A stretch of 64,000 bases of DNA from Moniliophthora roreri. Its lineage: Eukaryota; Basidiomycota; Agaricomycetes; Agaricales; Marasmiaceae. A model generated the notes under the pieces. The model did no database searches. It was not told where the DNA came from and saw only the letters and a program-made list of their open reading frames with translations. The stretch covers positions 558,001-622,000 of the forward strand of contig LATX02000013.1 in NCBI GenBank assembly GCA_001466705.2, in the 5' to 3' direction. Below, piece by piece: positions 11,158 through 22,388 of this stretch (within the stretch, counting starts at the first letter, position 1; each line of letters begins with the position of its first letter). Position numbers and translations under genes: made by a program.

Positions 11158-11732
11158 TTTCCTAAAGAATTTAGTCAACTGAAAATGTTTATATAGTATA
11201 GATAGATTTGATATGAAAAAGACAGTCTTAAAATTATATGCTTTGCTTTTATACTTTTTTTGTCCAAATTTTATAAAAATTAGATTAAAAACTTGATACT
11301 TTCCTGTTAATTTTAGCTAAGAGGGAATTATCAAATATTCCATTAGTCTTTAGGCACATTTAGCACAAATATTTTATATATTAAAGTTTTGTTTTTTCCT
11401 ACTGTTTTGCAACTGTTTTAGGTGTACTAAATTGGCATATGGTAATTTGATTAAGTTTTACTTCTGTTTTCCCAGAACAAAAAAATCCGGATTTTTGACC
11501 CAATTTGGTCTGGATTTCACACACTTTTGATGTACAGAAAAACACAATAACTTGGGCACATTTTAATACTATTTTCAGTGTAAATAATATAGTATATATT
11601 CCTATAATATTGCATTAAGGAAATGTTTTATTAATATAGAATAATTTACAATAAGTTTAGAGCAAATATTGCCCAGAAGAATGTATTAGTTTTTAGCAAT
11701 ATTTCTCAAATATTTTAGTAATCTCCAAAAGG
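11158..11732. repeat. AT-rich insertion within copia element (left copy)
   Basis: About 575 bp of AT-rich non-coding DNA separates the pre-integrase zinc finger from the integrase core, a place where copia elements are normally continuous. The ends show only weak inverted similarity (TTTTGAGAT against reversed TTTTGGAGAT). It could be a decayed miniature element. The right copy is 12562-13136. Confidence 0.4.
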
Positions 11733-11733
11733 N
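11733..11733. other. Assembly gap (single N) with duplicated flanks
   Basis: The 1403 bp before the N (10330-11732) and the 1403 bp after it (11734-13136) are the same sequence, with only about two differences seen near the end of the left copy (around 11600-11630). This is the signature of overlapping contig ends joined without merging. Confidence 0.92.
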
Positions 11734-13136
11734 AATAGAAAATGTGGAATTTTTATCTTATCTTATCAGCATTTTCTGAGCATTTTCAACCAGAGAAAAT
11801 TTAATGTTTTCTGAGTGTATTTCCTTTGTATTAATAGCATGAAAAGAACACCTCATATGTAGTGTAATTGGTGGAAAGGCAAGAAGCAGGCAGTACTCCC
11901 CTTGGCCAATGCAACCAACCACTATGTGATGACGGTGAAGATTATCAAAGCCTTGACTGTCACTGAGTTCAATCTCAAGAATGCCAACTGTATCCTCACC
12001 AATTCTGGAGCCTCGGCCCACTTCTTCCATGACAAATCTATATTTCACTCATATTCCAAACATTCAGGAACAGCAGGATCCTCATTGAAGCAGGGAACAC
12101 AATTCACTATTGAGGGAGTCAGTGAAATTCAAATCAAAACAATGTACTGAGGAGCCCAGTGAATCATTACACTCCACAACATTTTTCATGCACTGGAGAT
12201 AGCCTCAAACCTGCTCTCTCTTGGCATACTTGACATTCTGGAGTACAGAATGGTTATAGGGAGAAGAAAGATGGTTTTTCATGCTCCAAGTGGTGATGAA
12301 ATGCTAGAAGCTATGCTAGAGGAGGGCCTGTATGTTGTCACCGGAGTACTGGCGGCAGCTGTCCATAGCTCAATGGTCACTCACACACTACCAAATGAAC
12401 CCCAGTACCTTCACTGGGCTGCGGCTCATATTATGCCTAAGCGATTGGAGCTAGAAGCAAAGGTTCTGGATGGCATGCCAGAGATTGAACCAGAGTTGAG
12501 GACAAGACTTTCTACATGCCAGGACTGCAGACACTATGGACAAAGGGTTCTTTTGAGATAGTTTCCTAAAGAATTTAGTCAACTGAAAATGTTTATATAG
12601 TATAGATAGATTTGATATGAAAAAGACAGTCTTAAAATTATATGCTTTGCTTTTATACTTTTTTTGTCCAAATTTTATAAAAATTAGATTAAAAACTTGA
12701 TACTTTCCTGTTAATTTTAGCTAAGAGGGAATTATCAAATATTCCATTAGTCTTTAGGCACATTTAGCACAAATATTTTATATATTAAAGTTTTGTTTTT
12801 TCCTACTGTTTTGCAACTGTTTTAGGTGTACTAAATTGGCATATGGTAATTTGATTAAGTTTTACTTCTGTTTTCCCAGAACAAAAAAATCCGGATTTTT
12901 GACCCAATTTGGTCTGGATTTCACACACTTTTGATGTACAGAAAAACACAATAACTTGGGCACATTTTAATACTATTTTCAGTGTAAATAATATAGTATA
13001 TATTTCTATAATATTGCATTAAGAAAATGTTTTATTAATATAGAATAATTTACAATAAGTTTAGAGCAAATATTGCCCAGAAGAATGTATTAGTTTTTAG
13101 CAATATTTCTCAAATATTTTAGTAATCTCCAAAAGG
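11734..13136 (+). repeat. Second copy of 10330-11732 (assembly duplicate)
   Basis: It repeats the right end of the CACTA-type element, the copia protease fragment (frame 11902-12150), the GAG-pre-integrase frame (12250-12561) and the AT-rich insertion, at a constant offset of 1404. It then continues without a break into the integrase core. Annotate one biological copy only. Confidence 0.85.
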
Positions 13137-14071
13137 ACCTTTTGTCCGTAGTGAGAGAAGGAAATATAAACAAGCAGCCAAGGCCTGAGAGACTGGATAT
13201 GGTGATAGAGTCAAACTTCCAGTGGTTCATAGACCTATGGGGGCTGTCAAGAGTGGTTTCAGTTGGTGGGAACCTGTATGGACTCTTTGGTGTAGATGAA
13301 TTCACTGGCAGGAAGTTCTTTGAGGCCTTGACAAACAGGCAGGCTGTAACCATTATTGGAAAACTAGAGCCACTGCATGTCTAGTTGGAGACTCAGATAG
13401 GAAACAAGCTGAAGAGAATTAGAAGTGACAACGCACCCAAGCTCCATTCTGATCTCACAAAGTCCTGGTTCCAGAGACATGGAATAATTCACAAATTCAC
13501 CATTCCCTACTCTTCAGCATCCAACAGTGCAGGAGAACATACTATTGGCATGGTGCTCCAATCTGTTTGGTCTATGCTACTAGATTCTTGACTGTCAGTG
13601 AAATGGTGGGCTCATGCAATAGATACAGTGACCCACACATTAAACCTCCTCCCATCTGTTCAAAGTCCATCAAAAGTGCCTGAGGAGGCATGGACCAGCC
13701 AGCAACAGACAGCACAGTACCTGGTACCCTTTGGTAGCATCAGGTTCGCACACATCTCTAAGGAAACTGGTAGAGGGAAGTTAGATCCTCAAGGTGAGAA
13801 GGTTGTCATGTTGGGCTACAACAGACATGGTGTTTACCTTGTGAAGCCATGGGACTCAGACAAGGTTGTGAGGATAAGAGATGTTGTATGGTTGAAGGAT
13901 GGAAGGCATTGGGTCGAGACTGACAGTCATAATGTTCAAGAAGACCTATCCTTCCTGAAACTTGACGATGACAAGTTCGTCGATCAAGATGCCATAATAC
14001 CGACAACTCCATGTTCCAAGCCAACAGAGTCTACCCCTCAAATCTCTGAGCTGCTGGTCAATTCATTCTGA
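13137..14071 (+). pseudogene. Copia integrase core and C-terminal region, with stops
   Basis: Frames 13142-13384, 13385-13591 and 13598-14071 together resemble a copia integrase: LWG and DEFTGRKFF near the first catalytic Asp, RSDNAP around the second, and NSAGE with the catalytic Glu. They are interrupted by stops at about 13382 and 13589. Downstream is the usual GYNRHGVYLV/VRIRDVVW region before the reverse transcriptase. The element cannot encode a functional polyprotein. Confidence 0.75.
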
Positions 14072-14149
14072 GATAATCAACATTAATGTCATAGGCATAC
14101 TCAGGAGGAAGTCTGGGGGACTGAGGCAACCAGACGTACTACAAGAGAT

Positions 14150-15200
14150 CCTGTGCCTAGCAGACAAGCTCTGGATGCTATGAACTCTGAGCTACCTCCC
14201 GTCCTAGAACCCAACAACAACTGGGTACCTAATACTTATAAGAAGGCAGCCACCAGGCTTGACCTATGGGGACCAGCTATAGAGAAAGAGTTAAAGAAAA
14301 TGAATGATCAAAAAGTGTTCACACCCATGCCAAGACCTCCGAACACACCTAAAGTCACGTTAAAATGGCACTATACACTCCAAAAGGATGGGGAAGGGAG
14401 AATAATGGAGAGGCAGGTGAGATTGGTTGTAAGAGGGTTTACCCAGGTCAAAGGAGTGCACTACGAGGACACTTGGGCTATGGTTGCAAGGTATGAGTCC
14501 TTACAGTTCGTCATTGCCATTGCTGCCTATCACAGCTTGAGTCTTTGGTCTGGGGACTTTACTGCTGCCTATCTGAACGCAAAACTGCAGGGAGTCAATT
14601 ACCTTAACCTTTCTCCAGAGTATGAGAGTCGATATGATCTATGGGCCAGAGCTGAAACAGTACTCTGCATGGACATCAACATCTACAGCACAAAAGATGC
14701 AGGAAACAACTGGTTCTGAATGCTGGACAACATGTACTAAGAGTTAGGCCATTTCTCCATATCAGCTGACCCCTGTGTACAAAGAAAGACCAATGGACTT
14801 GGCAGCACTATTACAGTCACTTACACAGACAATGTTATTGGAGTATCGGACACTGAGAAAGCCAAAGAAGCATCAGCAAAAGAAATTGGAGATGTGTATG
14901 ACTTCCAGTTCTATGGTGAACCTAATGTTGCTGGAATAACCATCTGACAGAACTCAGAAACAGGTGACATTTGTATCTATCAGCAGCCTCTTATTGAAAA
15001 GATCATCGGGAGTTACAGATTGCAGGATGCTATGCCCAGATTCACTCCCCTTCCATCCAATCTTATTCTCATCAACAGTCAGCCTGATCCCATTCCAGTG
15101 GCCGATTTGGATTACATGTGAGACAAGGACTATAGGAGGCTAGTAGGGTCATTGAACCATATTTTCCAGGGCACATGACCTGACATATCATATGCAGTTG
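14150..15200 (+). pseudogene. Copia reverse transcriptase, decayed
   Basis: The frame at 14153-14719 has the RVT_2 landmarks KWHYTLQKDG, RLVVRGFTQVKGVHY and SGDFTAAYLNAKL. Further pieces up to 15200 carry YTDNVIGVS where an active enzyme has YVDD, so one catalytic Asp is replaced by Asn, and several stops interrupt the frame. The 5' side is continuous with the integrase and the 3' side with RNase H. Confidence 0.75.
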
Positions 15201-15205
15201 CACTA

Positions 15206-15796
15206 TTGCAGTGTTATGCAAATGATCCACATTCCATACATTGGAATGCTGCAATACACATTGTCACCTACCTCAAGAGAACTATTTCCTATCAGCTCAT
15301 GTACCAGCATCGTCAAGGAGATGATGATTTCCTGAAGCCAGTTGGATATGCCGACACATCACATGCTGATATACAGGAGGAGAATGGGGGACCCACTAGA
15401 AAGTCGACAATAGGATATGTCTTCAAGGTAGCAGGAGGAGCAGTGAGTTGGTGCTCAGCAAAGCAGAGGGTAGTAGCGCTATCAACAACTGAAGCCAAAT
15501 ACATTGCAATGGTCAATGCTGGGAAGCAAGCAATCTGGATGTGGAAATTTCTTGATGGAGTGGGGCATTGCCATGAGTATCCCTTTGCAATTAATGTCAA
15601 CAACACCAGCACAATAGCATTGTCAGATGAAACAACCAAACATGGGCAAACAAAGCACTTTGACACTAATTGGTCGTGGCTTCAGAATATGGTCCACACA
15701 GAGGAACTCAAATTCTACTATGTTCCATCTAATGATAATCTGGCCAACCTCTTCACCAAACAGCTCACTCACTACAAGACAGCGCTTTTCATTTGA
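15206..15796 (+). pseudogene. Copia RNase H region
   Basis: This frame of 196 codons has the copia RNase H order: VGYADTSHAD, GYVFKVAGGAVSW, KQRVVALSTTEAKYIA, and the final NDNLANLFTKQL. It is the best preserved part of the element. A stop follows at 15794, and the polypurine tract TCAGGGGGAG lies at 15831-15840, immediately before the LTR. Confidence 0.8.
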
Positions 15797-16475
15797 AATT
15801 GGGCTTCAAGATAATTAATTGTGTGCCAATTCAGGGGGAGTGTTGAAGATTACAGGTAATACATAGAGATGTTATTGACTGACCATGCTATGCTACTGCT
15901 ATGCTTCAAGCAGCTAAGGCTTAACTGCTCAGCATAGCTCTTAACGTTATCTGCTAAGGCTGTGCTAAGGCTGCTAGCTGCTAAAGCACATAATAGCTGT
16001 AATAATATTAGTCAAAATAAATGCCTTCAAATGCATAGAGACATACAGCAAGTGTAAAGGAATGAAGGGAGAAGTGATAAAAAGTCGGCATGGGTAAATA
16101 GGCACATGATCTGATCTATGGCCAGTATAACAGCCAGTATGACTTCACTGCTTGCACCTTGACTGTTTTGCATACTATTGACCTGTAAAATTTGAGATTG
16201 AATACAAATAAGACCTAGAGAATGTAAATTGTAAGTATCTAAACATTAGAAAGAAAGCTGGAGTTCACTGCATGATAAGATAAGATGAAAATCATAGATA
16301 AGATCACAGCTTACATCATTCCAGAGCAAGCAACACATTCATTCAAATAGATTGATTCAAAGTCATATAGAGGTAAAAACATCAGTCATCAAGTTTCAAA
16401 CTGTTCACTAGAGTTGAGATGCTACTCTTGGTGGAAATCAATAATATGGAGTATGTGTTAGCTTACCATTATATT

Positions 16476-17616
16476 TAGGGCTCATTACCATACCCATACA
16501 TTGCTGTCTATATGGGGTCGTATATACAGTTATGAACCTGTACTGTAGCCTGGTGGAGGGAAGGAAGGTACAGTATGGTTTATGGGACAGTTGTAAACCA
16601 TACAGACTGTACTGTCAGATGGGTTTATGGCTATAATATGATCTGAGTTGGTGCTTGGTGCTGTGATGGCTTCCAAATTGGGAAAAACGCTGTTGCACAT
16701 CTTCTCAGTATCACTATATACAAGGTGTTCTTTTCATACTATAAATACAAAGGAAATACACTCAGAATACTGCTATATATTCACTTCCAGACAACATTCA
16801 GAGAATTCTATTGGTGTCAAGCTGTCATCACATATTGAGAACAGCAGGCATACTCTGTATTCTAATTTCCAGAAGAGTCTGTGTTTTTTGATAATTTTAT
16901 TGTTATAAAATTATAAAATCATTCTTTAGTTTTCTAATTACAAATATACTAGATTTTCTGCTTTATAAAATAGTAAGGAAACATTTAGAAAATAAACATA
17001 AAATTTTAAATTTCATATTAAAGAAAACATGTTAAATACACAAGGAAAACTATATGAAAACTATCTAAAAATTGTTTAAAAATAGTGTTTCCATATGATT
17101 TTTCTACTATTTTCCTAGTGTTTTTCTAGTGTTTTCTCTGACTTTCCCACAATAGAAATTTTGGAATTTTTATCTTATCAGCATTTTCTGAGCATCTTCA
17201 AACAGAGAAAATTGAATATATTCTTAGCATGGAAATTATTCTAATATATTGTGTTATCTAGTAATTCTCAGAATTTGAAAATTCTATATCTTTTGCTAGT
17301 GAAAATTTAGCATTCTCCAGACATATTCTTGTTCAGGGGACACAATTAAAATTTAGAATTTATATATGGTTTTATAAAAATTTTCTTTGCAAGAAGATTA
17401 AGTGTTTTCTCAATCAGAAAACCATGTTGAAAGAACACCTTGTATGTAGTGTATGGCTACCAGCTTGCCCATACACCTTATAACCTGTAACTTTTACAAC
17501 CATACCCAAAAAATGCTGTTGCATGTCTTCTCGGTATGGTTACCAGCTTGCCCATACACCTTATAACCTGTAACTTTTACAACTGTACCTGTATATGGGT
17601 ATGGTAATGAGCTCTA
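16476..17616 (+). mobile_element. hAT-like non-autonomous element, host of a nested transposon
   Basis: The ends are inverted: TAGGGCTCATTACCATACCC at 16476 and its near reverse complement ending GGTAATGAGCTCTA at 17616. Both sides carry the 8-bp target duplication ATTATATT (16468-16475 and 17617-17624). The 8-bp duplication and TAGGG-type ends fit the hAT superfamily. There is no transposase; without the nested CACTA-type element the host is about 400 bp. A short interior passage (CATACACCTTATAACCTGTA) occurs twice near the right end. Confidence 0.8.
16712..17451 (+). mobile_element. CACTA-type non-autonomous transposon, copy 2 (740 bp), nested
   Basis: It starts CACTATATACAAGGTGTTC and ends GAACACCTTGTATGTAGTG, with the 3-bp target duplication TAT on both sides (16709-16711, 17452-17454). 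The first 200 bp match copy 1 at 9900 closely. A 3-bp duplication with CACTA ends supports the CACTA/EnSpm assignment. The small frame at 16648-16908 crosses the element border and is not a gene. Confidence 0.8.
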
Positions 17617-18217
17617 ATTATATTTCTGTCTTTCGTGCTATGTTTGGACATGCACCACTGCTCCCACACCATCTTCATTAGGATATGTATTTTTTTTTGC
17701 TTAATCCTTTCAAATAGCACTCATCTACCTTGTAGATGTGTCACTCTTGCTGCTACATACTGTTTTCAACATCTTTTTCTTGTGTAGTTTTACCTAGCTT
17801 GCAAAAATATCATGTCACTGGACTCCAGACCTTGCAGGCTATTCTGGACTGGTATTGCTTAATTAACCTGTTCCCCTGATTCACCTCCACTAGCACATTC
17901 ATATAGTGTTGTAAAAGGTTGTATTTATTCTAGCTAAGCAGTGTGAAAGTGGCTCTCAAGCATATAGTAGCAGTTAACCTTAGCTGCTATGGCACTAATG
18001 GCTATGCTATGCTAAGCAGCAGCTTTTGGCAGAGCAGTTGGCATCTCTAGTGATACATGAATAGCTGCCTGATCATATGTTTCTGTTCTATACTCCATCT
18101 CCCTTTTTCTGTTTCTCGATCATGATACACGTTCTATGTGATATACATCAGACTGGTTTTACTTATTAATCAAATTCCCTAGTTCAGTATTTATTCGCTA
18201 TATACATACCGTAACAC

Positions 18218-18409
18218 CTCAGCCGTTCACACACTTAGTGAGACCGTCTGAGGTGAGATACATTGTTCATTCTATACATTCACTTTACTTACAATAAACC
18301 TCTACAGTACTTACTCTTGTTATTTACAACAGGTACAGTAGAGGCCCTAATACAGCCGTTCACACACTTAGTGAGACCGTCTGAGTACTTACTCTTGTTA
18401 TTTACAACA
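18218..18409 (+). repeat. Short direct duplication at the copia LTR end
   Basis: CAGCCGTTCACACACTTAG with its following bases occurs at about 18219 and 18353, and ACTTACTCTTGTTATTTACA occurs at about 18310 and 18388. Two overlapping units of about 76-134 bp are therefore repeated. This may be slippage at the LTR border or two LTR ends. Confidence 0.6.
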
Positions 18410-18439
18410 AAGGTGCTTATCAAACTTTACCATGAGTGC

Positions 18440-19088
18440 TCGTACTATGATCATATGCCCAATAGTGCCAAGTTGAATCTGCTCTGCATACATATTTGGT
18501 ATGTCGCCGACTCATGCCCGCTAGTAGCGCTCGTGCCGCGTTCAAGTTGTGACGTAATCGAATTTCCGTGTTCTCTGCCGTGTCATTCTCCCTCAAACAT
18601 TCCCTTCTTCTCTGAATGCCAGGGATTCTATTCTTCTCAAAACTCAGAGAAGCACATGGGAGTATATTTGCACAACATTTTCATCAGGGCACATGCTGCC
18701 GTGGATGAGATGGAGGCAGCTAGGCCTAATCAGTTCTCCTGATCTGCTGCGCGATGGACAGGTGTCTGTGTACGTTGTTTGTCTTTCAACAGCTCTGCAA
18801 ATGGTCGTTGACAGCGCGCGCCTTAAGCCTTTTACGGCTCGGCATGGTTTTCAGGTCTATTTTGATTTTCGAGATTGAATTTCAATTGAACGCAAAGACG
18901 TCGAGCTACTCGTCCCACGCAAGAGTCAAACCGCCGAGTTGAAGCGATAAACATCTTCCTTCAACTGCTAGAATTGGACACTGACAGCAAGTAAATGACA
19001 GGCCAGGGTGGATCCCATCCGCGGTTTAAACTTTACGCAAGTAAGATGATCAATACCTTGAGGTGCTAAGGCGCTGAAACTTGACTAG
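18440..19088. repeat. Promoter-side segment of duplicated hydrolase unit (copy C)
   Basis: Non-coding. It matches 3890-4457 and 24610-24867 plus 31888-32205 over most of its length, with many substitutions and small indels. It ends at the conserved TATA box of copy C. Confidence 0.7.
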
Positions 19089-19097
19089 TATATAAAG
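19089..19097 (+). promoter_or_regulatory. TATA box, hydrolase copy C
   Basis: TATATAAAG lies 63 bp before the ATG at 19152, at the same place as in copies A and F. Confidence 0.5.
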
Positions 19098-19151
19098 TCA
19101 CGGTGTGCGCAGAATCATCTAGTTGAGTCCCATCACCATCAGACCTTTGAT

Positions 19152-21134
19152 ATGAGGATGTTATTCTCACTAGCAGCCAGTTCATTCCTGTTATCTTCTG
19201 TCGTCGCACAGAACTCGACCTCAACATCTCCAATCCTCTCATCGCAAGTGGACACATTCATTCAAGACCTACTGAAAGAATGGGGTACACCTGGTGGTGT
19301 TAGTGTCGCTGTCGTGCGCTTGGGAAGCTCTGGATCATGGGAGATCGAAACAAAGGGCTACGGAGTCGCAAAATTACAAGACGGGTCAAACTTTACAGCT
19401 GACACGGTTTTGTCGATCGGTTCCAACTCCAAGGTCGGTTCCGTCATTCGTTCATCACGCATCTTTTTTCATCACTTGGACACAGCTTTTCAATGTGGTT
19501 GCAACTGGGCTGTTGATCTCGAACGAGAGCGTCACGCCTAGAATTGACTGGAAGACGAAAATCGGTTCGGTTATTCCTCAATGGGAGATCGCAGATTCGT
19601 ATGCCTCCGAGAAGGCTTCTATCATTGACCTCATGAGTCATCGTACTGGTCTTCCTCGCCATGATTTCATGTATCGAAGAAGCGACACTCTTCCCTCAAT
19701 GGTACGTGGTCAACGCTATCATAAAATGAAGCACTTCCAACAGTGCTGACATACACACACCAGATGAAGAGGATGAAGTTCTTGAAGCCTTCCACCGAAT
19801 TCAGAGAGGTGAGTTATTACCCTAATTCACTTCTTTTCTCTCATCCTATTCTACAGTTGTTCCAGTATAATAATATCATGTACGGCGTTTTGTCGTATCT
19901 CCCGGAGGCACTGTCAACGAAGACGACTCTGGCTCGTTATGTCAAGCAGCATGTCTTTGATGCCCTTGGAATGAATGCAACCACGTACTCGTTCGATGTC
20001 GCTGACGCCAGCGGAAACCTCGCAGATGGTATCTGCAGAGAGAATTTCAGCTTAGCAACTGGATTACCTGGCACGGGTACCCCAAGGTTCATGCCATATT
20101 GGTTCAAAGACAGGGGTGAAGATGGGAACTGTAAGTGCTTAAGCCATGGCTACCTTTTGGGTGAGGACAGGAACTGATGTTTTGAATTCTAGTTATGGCT
20201 GGTGCAGGTGGAGTTATTAGTAGTGCGAACGACATGGTAAGATTTCTGGTGGATGTGACCACATGAGCGCTCTGATTCATGATACTCCTTCAGGCTATCT
20301 GGCTCCAAACACTTTTATTGTGGGGCAAGCATCCACAGACTGGTGAGGTGGTTATTCCGGAAGAAGTCTTGAGAACAGTAGCTTCAGGTGTGACGGTAAC
20401 TGACTCTGGCTTAGAGGGGTACGTTCAGATTCCTTGCTTTGATCTTACGCATTTTGCTGAAGTATCTTGCCAAAGGATTCCAGCTGCACAAGCCGTTTTG
20501 TCACCATTGGTGTACGGTGGTGGGCAAATAGCCAGTTCTTACCGAGGTCACAGTAAGTTTTCTAAGCTGCGTTTTTCAACGTTTAGTTTGAACATTGATT
20601 GATAGATGTCATTGAGGTGAGTATACTCGTTTAGCTGCTGTATCATGTATTCACATCAACTCACAAAGCACGGTGGTGATGTTGGCGGTTCGTACTATCC
20701 TTCACTCGTGATTGTACCTCTAACAAAATCAACAACTTTTCAGGTGCCCACAGCCAAGTTACTCGTCTTCCCTTTGACAACATCGGAGTCGCAGTCTTGA
20801 CGAACGACGATGATATCGGCCCAATCATCAGAGAAATTATCAAGTACCGCCTCATTGACGAAGCGCTGGGTCTCGAGCCGTATGACTGGGATTCTATGTG
20901 AGTCGAATTGACTCGATAACGGTACCTGATCATCACTGATCTCCACGTACCAGCATAAAGAATGCGTCTGGTCTCGCTGTTCCTACCGACAATTCGTCCC
21001 GTCCGACGAATGCCTCTGATCCCTCAATTGATTTCACGAATCTCGCTGGAACTTACAACAATCCAGGATACGGAAACTTTACATTCTGCCTCATTAGTGA
21101 GGAGCCGACAGAGTCTTGCCGTGAACTTGTTGCC
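19152..21134 (+). CDS. Secreted class C beta-lactamase-like serine hydrolase, copy C (3' end cut by gap)
   Basis: This is the best preserved member of the array. Exons: 19152-19433, 19486-19701, 19764-19808, 19857-20130, 20193-20236, 20294-20418, 20476-20552, 20606-20616, 20669-20687, 20744-20897, then 20954-21134 cut by the N. Residues 1-20 are a signal peptide; a run of NST/Ser follows. Catalytic motifs are SNSK (S91-K94), YNN in exon 4 and HGG in the 19-nt exon 9. The intron pattern is the same as in the intact paralogue at 38922, including the 11- and 19-nt exons. No frameshift or stop is visible up to the gap. The missing end would be the rest of exon 11 and exon 12, about 350 nt. Family members hydrolyse esters or amides; the substrate here is unknown. 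Confidence 0.85.
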
Positions 21135-21135
21135 N
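21135..21135. other. Assembly gap (single N) between hydrolase copies C and D
   Basis: The 480 bp on the left (20655-21134) and the 440 bp on the right (21136-21575) are homologous. The right side lacks 40 bp and has scattered differences, so the join connects two similar copies or alleles rather than unrelated DNA. Confidence 0.9.
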
Positions 21136-21978
21136 ATCAACTCACAAAGCACGGTGGTGATGTTGGCGGTTCGTACTATCCTTCACTCGTGATTGTACCT
21201 CTAACAAAATCAACAACTTTTCAGGTGCCCACAGCATAGTTGCTCGTCTCCCCTTTGACAACATCGGAGTCGCGGTCTTGACGAACGACGATGATATCGG
21301 CCCAATCATCAGAGAAATTATCAAGTACCGCCTCATTGACGAAGCGCTGGGTCTCGAGCCGTATGACTGGGATTCTATGTGAGTCGAATTGACTCGATGA
21401 CGGTACCTGATCATCACTGACCTCCACGTACCAGCATAAAGAATGTGTCAATGCCTCTGATCCCTCAATTGATTTCACGAATCTCGCTGGAACTTACAAC
21501 AATCCAGGATACGGAAACTTTACATTCTGCCTCATTAGTGAGGAGCCGACAGAGTCTTGCCGTGAACTTGTTGCCAATACTTCGACGCTTCTCCCTGGAG
21601 CAATAAACACCACTGTTCCCACACTCTTGGCGAAAACAGATGCTGTCTTCGCTGAATACGTCGCTCTTACGCATTCGGATGGAAACAAGTTTGATATCGC
21701 GGCTATGCTTAGCTTCGTAAGTGTTCAGGGTTTTGTTTCAGTTGATGCAGAGTCGTAACCATGTTTTTAAGCCTACAAACAATCCAGAGCAGCCATTTTG
21801 GGCAAAGGTACTCACTGTGCCTGGCTTTGTTGTGGAATTTGCTGCTACTGACGATAGTATTGGGATGGCGGTGAATGGTGGTTTCTGGGGTGCCGGTACA
21901 GGTGTTCCAGATCCGACTGGTGATTCTCTTGAAGAGAGAGCAGAGGTCTGGTTCAGACAGGTGGCACCATCGACGTAA
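21136..21978 (+). pseudogene. Beta-lactamase-like hydrolase, copy D (3' part, 40-bp deletion)
   Basis: Exons 9 to 12 by homology: 21150-21168, 21225-21378, 21435-21716, 21772-21978. Exon 11 lacks 40 bp present in copies B and C near its start, which changes the frame. From there to the stop, and on through the AT-rich flank, it looks identical to copy B at a constant offset of 14475. The 5' exons are lost at the gap. It may be an allelic or assembly variant of copy B. Confidence 0.75.
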
Positions 21979-22387
21979 GGCGCCTCTCAGGCAGTTTCTC
22001 AGGAACAATTTGTCACGCGTTTTGAACCATGATTTTTATTTCGGCTTCCGAGTGTGAGTACGGTACAATAAACACTGGGTGAAATGATTGATAAGTCACA
22101 TAGACTTATTTGAGATTTGATCAAGACTTATTCAATGCCTTTTTACAAATTGTCTACATATTTTAGACTTGACATATTGAATCCAAAAAAGTCATTTTTC
22201 TGATTCATTTGCTCTTGAATAAGTCTCAAGACTGAAAAATGATATATTCTTTATATGTTAATCACTGAGCATAGACATATTTAGAGTGTATCAAATACTA
22301 GACCCTATGTATTTTTTTAATAAGTCATTTATAAGCTATTCATATGAGGGCAACTTTTTATTCTAGACTTATCAATGAAAAGATATT
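21979..22387. repeat. AT-rich flank duplicated from 7504-7912
   Basis: 409 bp appear to match the AT-rich block downstream of copy B base for base, ending at the N. No coding sequence. Confidence 0.85.
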
Positions 22388-22388
22388 N
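22388..22388. other. Assembly gap (single N) between copies D and E
   Basis: The left side ends inside the AT-rich flank, and the right side begins in an intron just before exon 6 of another hydrolase copy. The two sides are not homologous to each other, so unknown sequence is missing here. Confidence 0.9.

Larger units (their letters stand above)
15841..18409 (+). mobile_element. Copia 3' LTR with nested insertions (end uncertain)
   Basis: The LTR starts TGTTGAAGATTACAGG right after the polypurine tract. A matching CAACA end occurs at 18331 and again at 18409, after which hydrolase-unit sequence resumes. Removing the nested element and its duplicated target leaves about 1.35-1.42 kb of LTR. 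The 5' LTR is not in the window because the element's 5' part is missing, so the boundary cannot be confirmed by comparison. Confidence 0.45.

Noticed and set aside
10498..12561. Apparent tandem duplication of copia protease and pre-integrase frames
   Set aside because: The two copies are separated by an N and are the same sequence to the contig end; this is an assembly overlap, not biology.
16648..16908. 86-codon frame next to the CACTA-type element
   Set aside because: It crosses the element border, and the part within the element is non-coding in copy 1.
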